Below, in pieces: positions 1 to 4,975 of a DNA stretch of 6,950 nucleotides (positions are counted from its first letter, which is position 1; each line of letters opens with the position of its first letter). The notes under the pieces are model-generated. The model made no database searches. It saw only the letters and a list, made by a program, of their open reading frames with translations, and was not told where the DNA came from. This DNA is from DASPXY01 sp038227745. GTDB lineage: Bacteria; Planctomycetota; Planctomycetia; Gemmatales; Gemmataceae. The position numbers and the translations under genes are program-made. Location of the stretch: NCBI GenBank assembly GCA_038227745.1, contig JBBRPS010000557.1:1-6950 (forward strand), written 5' to 3'.

Positions 1-218
1 CCGCCTGGCGCGCGGAGAAAGCCCGCCTCGACGCTCTCGACGCCGACGTGGCGGCGTTGATCGACTTGACCGACCTGGCCGCGGCCGCCGCGCTGCTGGC
101 CGCCGGGTTTCATCAGCACAAGCGACAGTGGAGGCGAAAGCGACATGGGAACGGCAATCATCCCTACCGATCCGAAGGAGTTGCGGAAGATCGTCCAGCG
201 CGCCCGCCAGGGGGATGA
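1..218 (+). CDS. Hypothetical protein, C-terminal end only (5' end outside window)
   Basis: An open frame runs from the window edge (first complete codon at 3) to TGA at 216-218. The visible part reads as a charged amphipathic helix (WRAEKARLDALDADVAALID), then an Ala/Leu-rich stretch, then a basic segment ending HKRQWRRKR. This looks like the tail of a coiled-coil protein. The last 24 codons overlap the next gene (145-711) in another frame and are poorly ordered (rich in G, P and R), so only the part before about position 143 looks like conserved protein. The following gene has its own Shine-Dalgarno inside this frame, so the two are probably co-transcribed and translationally coupled. I do not recognise a family or function. 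Confidence 0.55.
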   Translation, partial: AWRAEKARLDALDADVAALIDLTDLAAAAALLAAGFHQHKRQWRRKRHGNGNHPYRSEGVAEDRPARPPGG

Positions 219-711
219 GGCAACTCTGCCCGTGTTGCGGGAGCTGCTGAAGAACCCCGCCACCGTGGACATGCTCGGCGGGAATTTAGCCCGCCAGGCG
301 GAACACTCCCTGATAAACGCCCTGGTCGGGGAAGACCTGGCGTGGAAGTACGCCCTGGTCCGCAAGCTGGAGCTGCTGCGCGCCGAGCTGGGCGGCCCGA
401 ACCCGACTCCGGTCGAGCGCCTGCTGGTGGAGCGCGTTGTTGCCTGTTGGCTTCAGGTGCAAGACGCCGACGTGCGCTATACACAAGCGAAGAACCCGGC
501 GCTGGAGTGGGGCGACTATTACCAGCGCAGGATGGACCGCGCCCACAAGCGCTACCTGTCCGCCCTCAAGGCGCTGGCGCTGGTCCGCAAACTGGCCGTC
601 CCCGTCCTGCAAAGGGCGAGCCGGCCGGCGGCCGACAACGGGGGCGAAGGGACTGCCGGAGAACGGAACGGCTATCACGCGGGGAGGGTACCGGCAGGAC
701 ACCTGAATTGA
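145..711 (+). CDS. Hypothetical mostly helical protein, 188 aa
   Basis: The ATG at 145 is preceded by GGAGG at 130-134 with 10 nt spacing, which supports this start. The protein is soluble and almost entirely helical by composition. Residues 10-65 form repeat-like amphipathic helices (KELRKIVQRARQGD, TLPVLRELLKN, NLARQAEHSLINAL). Residues 66-150 are longer charged helices with many aromatic residues (WGDYYQRRMDRAHKRYLSAL). The last 30 residues are a disordered G/A/R-rich tail. There is no signal peptide, membrane segment or catalytic motif. The helical content suggests a structural or adaptor role, which is only an inference. It overlaps the upstream partial gene by 74 bases and is convergent with the zinc-ribbon gene at 748-1632, 36 bases away. 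I see no intrinsic terminator in that gap. Confidence 0.75.
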   Translation: MGTAIIPTDPKELRKIVQRARQGDEATLPVLRELLKNPATVDMLGGNLARQAEHSLINALVGEDLAWKYALVRKLELLRAELGGPNPTPVERLLVERVVACWLQVQDADVRYTQAKNPALEWGDYYQRRMDRAHKRYLSALKALALVRKLAVPVLQRASRPAADNGGEGTAGERNGYHAGRVPAGHLN

Positions 712-747
712 GCCCGGGCGCGGAGTCCGTGGATAGATGAGACGGCA

Positions 748-1632
748 TCAGCTCAGGCACTTCCCAGAGTTGGCGGCCCTGAACGCCTCCGCGTACCGGG
801 GGTTGTGGAAGACGAACGTGTGAACGCTGCCTCGCCACCCCGCGTATTCGACGGCGTCACGGGCGCAGGCGCACCCCGCCCCGGCCAGCCGCTCCGATTC
901 CTGGGTTAAGGCGGCAACCCGCGACTCAGCAGCCGCGGCGGCCCTCCGCTCCCTGGCTGTCCGGAGGCGCTCGGCGGCGCCCGCACATAGGGCGAAGACG
1001 GCATAGATACCAAGCCCGGCGAGTGTCGCCAGGACGGCCCCCGCGGCCCCGACCGCCGACGCCTCATCACTCCCTTTCGGGACGGTCTTCAAGGCCGCGC
1101 CGGTCCCCGCCAGGATCAGCAAGACGGCAATCCCGATGGCCCACCCCCGCAAGCTCTTCGCGCCACCCGACAGGCCGGAAACCCGCGATGCCTCGCTGTG
1201 TCGCCGGTCACTTTCCGAACGCCATCGGTGGATTTCTCCGTACAGCGTCGAAGCCCGCTCCGCGTGATCGGTGCAGGCGTGACAATAGGGCACGGCCCAG
1301 CTGCGCTCATCTGTCCTGACGACGCGCACGCCGGAATCTCTCCCCGCGACGGCCGGGCGGGACGTGGTTGCAGCCCCAAGGCAGCACGCACAGCCTCTCG
1401 GCCAGTGGAGTATCCGTGCGGAAACGCGGACAATCTCGGGACCCGTGGCGGGCGTCACGCGCGCTTGAGCGGCTGGAGGGGGCGAGAGGAGAACGACCGC
1501 AGAAGGCGGAATGGGAATCAGATCGTTCGGGAGGCCAAAGACCTGCCCGCAATGGGGGCAGGCAACTTGGCGGCCCCCAAGGCTATCCGGGATCTGGACG
1601 TGCCGCCTGCAACGTGGGCACGCAAGAATCAT
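748..1632 (-). CDS. Zinc-ribbon membrane protein, 294 aa, unknown function
   Basis: The frame is open up to 1695, but the start at 1632 is preferred. GGGAG lies 9 nt upstream of it, and the protein then begins directly with the zinc ribbon. Residues 5-28 carry CPRC and CPHC (C5, C8, C25, C28), the short N-terminal ribbon common in planctomycete proteins. A second Cys/His cluster follows, with CACC at 81-84 and CHACTDH at 117-123. Two hydrophobic segments (about 163-181 and 191-218) look transmembrane. A charged Arg/Ala/Glu helix (219-252), probably coiled coil, precedes a conserved-looking end with GWRGSVHTFVF and YAEAFRAAN (residues 265-288). The cysteine-rich part would face the cytoplasm if the protein follows the positive-inside rule. 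The gene stands alone on this strand, and its function is unknown. Confidence 0.82.
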   Translation of the reverse strand: MILACPRCRRHVQIPDSLGGRQVACPHCGQVFGLPNDLIPIPPSAVVLLSPPPAAQARVTPATGPEIVRVSARILHWPRGCACCLGAATTSRPAVAGRDSGVRVVRTDERSWAVPYCHACTDHAERASTLYGEIHRWRSESDRRHSEASRVSGLSGGAKSLRGWAIGIAVLLILAGTGAALKTVPKGSDEASAVGAAGAVLATLAGLGIYAVFALCAGAAERLRTARERRAAAAAESRVAALTQESERLAGAGCACARDAVEYAGWRGSVHTFVFHNPRYAEAFRAANSGKCLS

Positions 1633-2108
1633 GATGTGAGACTCCCGCGCCGGGCTGTGCCTGCCCCCGCGCCGGCCGGGAGTCGGCACCGACACGGGGA
1701 CAGGCCGGCGGCTGTACGGGCCGCCGTCCCGACCGGAACAGTCTCCCGCGCGCCGCCGGGCGGGGCAAGCGAAAAAGGCCGGGGCCGGAGTTCGCCATTG
1801 GACCTGATGGCGAGTACAGACGCAAGAGCTGCTGCCGGCAGAGGGGCGGGCGCCGGGCCACCTCGCTTAACCCGGCGCCCCGGGCGCCCCTCCGGACCTC
1901 TCCTCCAGAATTCGACTGTACCGGACGGGAGACGGCCGGGCAACTCGCCGGGCGGCCCGCCGGCACGCGCGAGATGGCCGGGGCGATCATCGGCCGTCGG
2001 GGCTGAACGGGACGCGGCAGGCGCGGGCTGTGCGGCGGGGAGGGGCGGGCGCAGCAGAAAGCCCCCGGCAACCGCGGGGGCGGCCGGGGGCTTCGGGGCG
2101 CTCAGCGT
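1633..2108. other. Non-coding stretch between two minus-strand genes
   Basis: About 475 bases without a convincing gene. Long open frames exist here on both strands, but they are low-complexity R/P/G/A products of very high GC, without ribosome-binding sites or recognisable motifs. What can be pointed to is the Shine-Dalgarno of the downstream minus gene (1642-1646), a 7-bp perfect palindrome with a one-base centre at 1874-1888 (GGCGCCC-C-GGGCGCC), and the terminator hairpin at 2059-2093. No sigma70-like promoter for the 1632 gene is obvious. An unrecognised small RNA or a decayed gene cannot be excluded. Confidence 0.5.
2059..2093 (-). terminator. Intrinsic terminator of the SWIM-gene operon
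   Basis: A perfect 11-bp inverted repeat, AAGCCCCCGGC (2059-2069) and GCCGGGGGCTT (2083-2093), is separated by a 13-base loop. It begins 15 bases beyond the stop of the 74-aa gene at 2109. Read on the minus strand, the G/C stem is followed by CTTTCTGC, a short T-rich run. The place and strand fit a terminator ending the 2903-to-2109 transcript. Confidence 0.7.
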
Positions 2109-2333
2109 TCAGGCGCCGGTGGGCTCGTAGCGCCAGCAGGGGCAGTAGCTCTCGCCCTCGCACAACCACAGCGGCCCGCCGCACTCGGGGCAGCGCGCGG
2201 CGGTCTCCCCGCGGCAGTCGGGGCAGCGGTCGTTCGCTCCGCAGCCGCAGTCGGTGACCTCGATGATGGGCACTTCGGGCACGGCATCAGGGTAGTACAA
2301 GCGGGCGGCGTCGCGGTACAGGTTGAGGCTCAT
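2109..2333 (-). CDS. Cysteine-rich zinc-binding protein, 74 aa
   Basis: The start ATG at 2333 is chosen because AAGGAG (2347-2342) lies 8 nt upstream. The ATG also overlaps the stop of the preceding gene as ATGA, which implies translational coupling. The open frame continues upstream but only in shadow sequence. The N-terminal 26 residues (MSLNLYRDAARLYYPD...) lack cysteine. Residues 29-66 hold nine cysteines: CGC (29-31), CPDC (37-40), CPEC (48-51), C58 and CPC (64-66). The two CxxC knuckles about 10 residues apart resemble DnaJ-type or rubredoxin-like zinc centres, so at least one structural zinc is expected. There is no membrane segment. It is the last gene before the terminator at 2059-2093. 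Its function is unknown, possibly protein or nucleic-acid contact. Confidence 0.75.
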   Translation of the reverse strand: MSLNLYRDAARLYYPDAVPEVPIIEVTDCGCGANDRCPDCRGETAARCPECGGPLWLCEGESYCPCWRYEPTGA

Positions 2334-2497
2334 CGGTTTTGCTCCTTCAGGTTTGGGTAGACGGGGAAGGCCCTGGCCCACACGGTCAGGGCGCCGAAGG
2401 CCGGGCTGGCGTCGGCGGCCGGCAGGGCGATGGTTTCCACGACGCACGGGCGGCCGTTGACCCGCTCCAGGCGGCGGCCGCAGTCGATTCTGAGCAT
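2330..2497 (-). CDS. Small hypothetical protein, 55 aa
   Basis: The ATG at 2497 has GGAGGG (2510-2505) 7 nt upstream. An upstream in-frame ATG at 2533 lies in the intercistronic hairpin and is disfavoured. The product begins MLRIDCGRRLERVNGRPCVV, which suggests a short beta-hairpin. A hydrophobic middle (about 20-47, IALPAADASPAFGALTVWA) and a polar tail follow. Its TGA (2332-2330) overlaps the ATG of the next gene, a strong sign that both are real and coupled. I recognise no family. It sits between a SWIM-finger protein and a nine-cysteine protein, so it may be an accessory subunit of whatever they do, which is an inference from position only. Confidence 0.65.
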   Translation of the reverse strand: MLRIDCGRRLERVNGRPCVVETIALPAADASPAFGALTVWARAFPVYPNLKEQNR

Positions 2498-2517
2498 GGG
2501 GGAGCCCTCCGAGGGGC

Positions 2518-2552
2518 GGGGGACCCTCGGCAATTTCTTGCCGAAGTCCCCC
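2518..2552 (-). repeat. Intercistronic hairpin between SWIM gene and 55-aa gene
   Basis: Outer arms GGGGGA (2518-2523) and TCCCCC (2547-2552) enclose an inner stem CGGCAA (2528-2533) and TTGCCG (2538-2543) with a 4-base loop. The two stems are separated by an imperfect internal loop. It occupies most of the 64-base gap inside the minus-strand operon. There is no T-run on the minus strand after it, so it looks more like an RNA-stability, processing or partial-termination element than a full terminator. Confidence 0.5.
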
Positions 2553-2561
2553 CCACGTGGT

Positions 2562-2903
2562 TCAGGAGGGCAGCTTGCCCTGCGCCTTTAGCACCTTGAT
2601 AGCTCCGATATGTTTGCAAGACGTCCCCCAGCGGAGGTGGCCGGGGCAATCGCAGGACGGCGCGTCGGCGTTCAGGTTGACGTGGTACGGCTGCTCGCCG
2701 CCGGCCGTCTTCGTGAAGGCGAACGCCTCGCCCCAGTCGCTCGGAATGCGGTCAAGGAAATACGTCACCGCCAGCTTGCCGGCCGTGATGCGCACCACGG
2801 CGTTCTTGCCCGTGTCCATCAGCGGCACCAGCAGCGCCACGGAGCGAGGCTGGGGCTTGCGGCTGGCCTTGACGCGGGCCGGGGGAAAAGAGAGAGTAGT
2901 CAT
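2562..2903 (-). CDS. Stand-alone SWIM-type zinc-finger protein, 113 aa
   Basis: Residues 84-98 read CDC-x9-CKH, which matches the SWIM signature C-x-C-x(n)-C-x-H (C84, C86, C96, H98). SWIM fingers bind zinc and usually mediate DNA or protein contacts in larger proteins such as SWI2/SNF2 ATPases, transposases and kinases. Here the finger is nearly alone. It is preceded by a basic N-terminus (8-20) and a segment likely rich in beta-strands (30-76: NAVVRITAGKLAVTYFLD, FAFTKT, YHVNL) that leads into the finger. The start at 2903 has AAGGGA 6 nt upstream. It is the first gene of the minus-strand operon, driven by the promoter at 2987-3015 with a leader of about 77 nt containing a hairpin. There is no catalytic domain, so the protein probably acts as a small DNA-binding or adaptor factor. 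The partner is unknown. Confidence 0.8.
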   Translation of the reverse strand: MTTLSFPPARVKASRKPQPRSVALLVPLMDTGKNAVVRITAGKLAVTYFLDRIPSDWGEAFAFTKTAGGEQPYHVNLNADAPSCDCPGHLRWGTSCKHIGAIKVLKAQGKLPS

Positions 2904-2931
2904 CGCAATTCCCTTTCGCGAGGGGTTGCCA

Positions 2932-2963
2932 GGGCCACGGGTGTTACAAGCACCGCGTGGCCC
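2932..2963 (-). promoter_or_regulatory. Leader hairpin upstream of the SWIM gene
   Basis: GGGCCACG (2932-2939) and CGTGGCCC (2956-2963) pair perfectly over 8 bp. The stem extends by GGTG/CACC past a single bulged base, leaving a 7-base loop (2944-2950). It lies inside the predicted 5' untranslated leader of the minus-strand transcript. A second small stem, CCCT/AGGG (2911-2914 with 2921-2924), overlaps the ribosome-binding site. No T-tract follows, so it is not a standard terminator. A role in translation or message stability is inferred. Confidence 0.45.
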
Positions 2964-2986
2964 ACTTCGTTTCTGCCACTACAAAC

Positions 2987-3015
2987 ATCTTACACGCCTT
3001 GTCACGACAAGTCAA
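2987..3015 (-). promoter_or_regulatory. Sigma70-type promoter for the SWIM-gene operon
   Basis: On the minus strand, -35 TTGACT (3015-3010) and -10 TAAGAT (2992-2987) are separated by exactly 17 nt. Each box differs from consensus by one or two bases. An A/T-only tract of 14 bases (3027-3040) lies just upstream and could act as an UP element. The predicted start near 2980 gives a leader of about 77 nt. The palindrome at 2998-3011 sits in the spacer and touches the -35 box. Confidence 0.68.
2998..3011. promoter_or_regulatory. Operator candidate 1 (14-bp palindrome)
   Basis: CTTGTCACGACAAG has perfect 6-bp arms (CTTGTC/GACAAG) around a 2-base centre. It lies within the minus-strand promoter, between its -35 and -10 boxes. 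Its core TTGTCACGACA recurs exactly at 3088-3098. The short symmetric site and its placement fit an RHH-dimer operator, and the RHH protein is encoded next door at 3116. Confidence 0.6.
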
Positions 3016-3054
3016 GTGCAGACGCGAAATTTATTTTATAGTCACGTCATGCGG

Positions 3055-3083
3055 TTGACTTCCGTACACGCCATGCCTAGAAT
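3055..3083 (+). promoter_or_regulatory. Sigma70-type promoter for the RHH/DUF3102 operon
   Basis: -35 TTGACT (3055-3060) and -10 TAGAAT (3078-3083) are separated by 17 nt, each one base from consensus. The A/T tract 3027-3040 lies about 15 bases upstream of the -35 box and is shared with the divergent promoter. Transcription would start near 3090, about 26 nt before the RHH start codon. Confidence 0.72.
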
Positions 3084-3087
3084 GGCG

Positions 3088-3098
3088 TTGTCACGACA
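3088..3098. promoter_or_regulatory. Operator candidate 2 (second TTGTCACGACA)
   Basis: An exact second copy of the 11-base core of operator 1, with TGTC/GACA arms around AC. It begins five bases after the -10 box and covers the expected transcription start of the plus-strand promoter, a classic repressor position. A partial match, GTCACG, also occurs at 3041-3046 between the two promoters. Confidence 0.58.
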
Positions 3099-3115
3099 CA
3101 CAGAGAGGGGGTATC

Positions 3116-3397
3116 ATGCCGGGCACTATGGCACCAAGCCGACCGAAGCGAACAGACAAAAGGAAGCAAGAGCCAACGCCACCGGCGCCTCACCCGGAGG
3201 CGCCGGCGGAACGCACGTCGCAGAACCGCTCCGGGAAGTCGTTGCAGCTGTACATCCCGCCCGACCTGGCGGACGCCTTTGACGCCTACATCGAGGCGTC
3301 CCGGCCGAAGACGACGAAGACGGGAATCATCGTGATGCTGCTGGAAGACTTCCTGCGCAAGGCAGGCACCCTGCCGGCGGAAGGCGGTGCGAAGTGA
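3116..3397 (+). CDS. Ribbon-helix-helix DNA-binding protein, 93 aa
   Basis: The N-terminal 40 residues are basic and proline-rich and look disordered. Residues 42-84 have the layout of a ribbon-helix-helix (Arc/MetJ/CopG) fold: a short beta-strand SLQLYIP (42-48), helix A PDLADAFDAYIEAS (49-62), a turn with Pro64, then helix B KTTKTGIIVMLLEDFLRKAG (65-84). Such proteins dimerise, insert paired strands into the major groove, and usually repress their own promoter. The ATG at 3116 follows GAGGGGG (3105-3111). A second ATG four codons on is possible. The stop overlaps the GTG of the DUF3102 gene, so the two are coupled. Upstream lie two palindromes over two divergent promoters, the natural candidate targets. 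Many antitoxins and the plasmid partition protein ParG share this fold, but no toxin or ParA ATPase is adjacent. The fold is judged by eye. Confidence 0.78.
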   Translation: MPGTMAPSRPKRTDKRKQEPTPPAPHPEAPAERTSQNRSGKSLQLYIPPDLADAFDAYIEASRPKTTKTGIIVMLLEDFLRKAGTLPAEGGAK

Positions 3398-4347
3398 AGA
3401 ACCTGACGACACCGAACGGCGTCCTGGCGGAGCTGGCCGGGCGCATCAACGCCGAACACCAGCAGGCAGAGACGGCCCTGCGCTCCGGCCTGGAACACGC
3501 CAGGCGAGCGGGGGAGCTGCTCATCGAGGCGAAGGGTCAGTGTCCGCACGGCCGGTGGCTGCCGTGGCTGGAAGCGAACGTGACCTTCTCCCCGCGGACG
3601 GCGCAGGCTTACATGCGCGTGGCGGACCGCTGGGAAGAGCTGCAAGCAAAAGCGCAAGGGCTTGCGCATTTGACCTTCGAGGATGGTCTGAAGCTGCTGG
3701 CCGCGCCCCAGGAGGCGGACCCGGTCGAGGCGCCGACGACGCCCGGGGGCATGAGTAGCCTGCCCGTCGCGCAGCTCCCCCTGGAACGGCGCCGGGATCT
3801 GGCAAGCCAGTGGTGGGACATCCTCGCGACGTACACCGTGTTCTTCGACGCGCGAGGCTGGGAGCCGGCGCGGACGGCGGAGCTGTTCGGCGTTCCCCCG
3901 CGGGAAGTCGAGTTGATCCTGACCCCCGAACCGCCCGTCCGCTTCGACACGCATCTGAACGGGGCGGGTCTGGTGAAGGCACCGCAGGAACAGCGCCAGC
4001 TGCAGCGCTACTACGCCGACGACATCGCCCGGCTACATCACCGGTGGCTGTCGTCGGCCTACCGAAGCGCGGCCTACCACGCTGCCGGCAGGGAAGCCTG
4101 TCCGGAACTGGAGCCGGGCTTGAAAGCGCTGTCGCGCCAGCATGACCGGCAGTGGGATCGGCTGCGCGACCGGACGCTGTTCAACTCCCCGTGGGCGGAT
4201 ACCTGGCTCGTGCAACCGCTGTGGTGCTGTTCGCTGACGGATGCCCGGGCCGCGGTCGGCATCGAGCCGGTTCAGGACGACGGGGCACTCCTGACCATGC
4301 TGGGCAGGTTTCGCGCCATCGGGCAAGCGGAGCAAGGTTGGAACTGA
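3394..4347 (+). CDS. DUF3102-type protein, 317 aa
   Basis: The start is GTG at 3394, overlapping the RHH stop as GTGA, with GGAAGG (3379-3384) 9 nt upstream. Residues 8-80 match the DUF3102 pattern as I know it: a long helix INAEHQQAETALRSGLEHAR, then AGELLIEAKGQCPHGRWLPWLE, then a helix-turn-helix-like FSPRTAQAYMRVADRW. DUF3102 proteins are frequent on plasmids, phages and integrative elements and have no established function. Residues 105-130 form a proline-rich linker. The C-terminal part (131-317) is a helical domain with many Trp, Arg and His residues that I do not recognise. It includes another HTH-like stretch (RTAELFGVPPREVELIL, about 160-176) and a WLVQPLWCC patch (271-279). There is no membrane segment. 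Pairing with an RHH protein suggests a DNA-linked maintenance or regulatory role, which is inferred. Confidence 0.8.
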   Translation: MKNLTTPNGVLAELAGRINAEHQQAETALRSGLEHARRAGELLIEAKGQCPHGRWLPWLEANVTFSPRTAQAYMRVADRWEELQAKAQGLAHLTFEDGLKLLAAPQEADPVEAPTTPGGMSSLPVAQLPLERRRDLASQWWDILATYTVFFDARGWEPARTAELFGVPPREVELILTPEPPVRFDTHLNGAGLVKAPQEQRQLQRYYADDIARLHHRWLSSAYRSAAYHAAGREACPELEPGLKALSRQHDRQWDRLRDRTLFNSPWADTWLVQPLWCCSLTDARAAVGIEPVQDDGALLTMLGRFRAIGQAEQGWN

Positions 4348-4437
4348 CCCCGACCAGGCCGCGGGCGCTGGCGGATGCCACATTGGGCGGGTGGCGCACG
4401 TCGGCCCGCGGTCTTCTTCCACCGAGGCCCCTTGACC

Positions 4438-4704
4438 ATGCTCTCCGCGACGCTGGCTTGCCTGTCCGCCTGCGGCCGCATGGCGCGTTGCCGGGGCATG
4501 TGCGAGGGCTGCTACAAGCGTCTCCGCCTGGCCGTGGCCACGGGTGAGACGACGTGGGCACAACTCGAAGCGGAGGGCCGGGCACGGGCAGCGCAGCCGG
4601 CCGGATCGGCCTGGCAGAGATGGCGGTTGAGGGCGCGGGGGCGTGATCTTGCCTCGCGCCTACCCCCATGCGACAATTCGGCATCGGGACGGGCGGCCTC
4701 ATGA
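4438..4704 (+). CDS. Small Cys-rich finger protein, 88 aa
   Basis: The frame is open from 4375, but MLSATLACLSACGR at 4438 is the likelier start because it places the cysteine motif near the N-terminus. The ribosome-binding site is weak (GAGG about 10 nt upstream), so the start is uncertain. C8, C12, C18, C22 and C25 occur in CGRMARCRGMCEGCYKRLR. This resembles the short C-x3-C...RGxCxxCY knuckle found in phage and accessory proteins, some of them HNH-related, but no HNH catalytic histidines are present. Residues 36-65 (GETTWAQLEAEGRA...AWQRW) look like a short helical tail. The last 25 residues are of low complexity. The gene lies 90 bases after the DUF3102 gene on the same strand. Zinc and nucleic-acid binding is plausible but not shown. 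Confidence 0.6.
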   Translation: MLSATLACLSACGRMARCRGMCEGCYKRLRLAVATGETTWAQLEAEGRARAAQPAGSAWQRWRLRARGRDLASRLPPCDNSASGRAAS

Positions 4705-4715
4705 ACCGCCTGGCT

Positions 4716-4757
4716 CGCTCCCGCGTGCGAGTTCTCCTCTGACTCGGCGCGGGAGCG
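4716..4757. repeat. Long-armed inverted repeat in intergenic gap
   Basis: CGCTCCCGCG (4716-4725) and CGCGGGAGCG (4748-4757) are perfect 10-bp arms with a 22-base loop. They fill most of the 82-base gap between the Cys-rich finger gene and the zinc-ribbon gene. There is no T-run after it on the plus strand, so it could be an attenuator-like or message-stability hairpin, or a protein-binding site. Confidence 0.5.
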
Positions 4758-4786
4758 GGCGCATCCTGATTCAGAGGACAGCAGCA

Positions 4787-4975
4787 ATGAAGGCGAAAGC
4801 GTACCGCTACACCTGTGCGGGGTGTGGGGAGAAGCAGACGTTCAAGCCGGGCGATCCCAAATCGCAGCCCTTGCTTGAAAGCCACCGGGCCGACGACGAG
4901 GAAACAACGCTATGGCCCATCTGCCCGAAATGCGGCACGCGCAACAGCATCAGCCCGCAGAAGGACGCGCCGTGA
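4787..4975 (+). CDS. Zinc-ribbon protein, 62 aa
   Basis: The ATG at 4787 has AGAGGA (4773-4778) 8 nt upstream, whereas the longer open frame from 4643 runs through an inverted repeat and is not credible. CAGC (10-13) and CPKC (46-49), 32 residues apart, make a four-cysteine zinc ribbon. The loop between them is polar and charged (KPGDPKSQPLLESHRADDEE). There are no other domains and no membrane segment. The stop overlaps the GTG start of the next gene (GTGA), so this small ribbon and the three-TM protein are almost certainly co-expressed and may work together. Similar free-standing ribbons serve as protein or nucleic-acid adaptors, and nothing more specific can be read here. Confidence 0.75.
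   Translation: MKAKAYRYTCAGCGEKQTFKPGDPKSQPLLESHRADDEETTLWPICPKCGTRNSISPQKDAP

Noticed and set aside
1741..1860. Possible promoter for the 1632 gene (minus-strand TTGCGT-N17-TCCAAT)
   Set aside because: Both boxes are poor matches to the sigma70 consensus, well below the two promoters at 2987-3083.
1583..2071. 162-codon minus-strand open frame upstream of the 1632 gene
   Set aside because: It overlaps the start of the supported gene in another frame and is rich in P, R, A and G with no domain-like pattern or Shine-Dalgarno.
1198..2130. 310-codon open frame on the plus strand
   Set aside because: It is antisense to the well-supported zinc-ribbon gene for nearly half its length, is low-complexity (R, G, P, A), lacks a ribosome-binding site, and has no motif. 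It is a high-GC artefact.
3286..3954. 222-codon minus-strand open frame
   Set aside because: It is antisense to the DUF3102 and RHH genes, whose frames are supported by motifs, coupling and ribosome-binding sites.
3116..4347. Toxin-antitoxin pair or ParG/ParA-type partition system based on the RHH gene
   Set aside because: The partner is a 317-aa DUF3102-type protein without toxin motifs, and no Walker-type ATPase is present in the window.
4701..4742. 13-codon mini-ORF (MNRLARSRVRVLL) overlapping the stop of the Cys-rich finger gene
   Set aside because: The ATGA overlap is suggestive, but there is no Shine-Dalgarno and the ORF runs into the inverted repeat. It is too short to support.
4033..4885. 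Overlapping minus-strand open frames of 176 and 234 codons
   Set aside because: Both are shadows of the plus-strand genes, with Arg/Pro-rich translations and no motifs.
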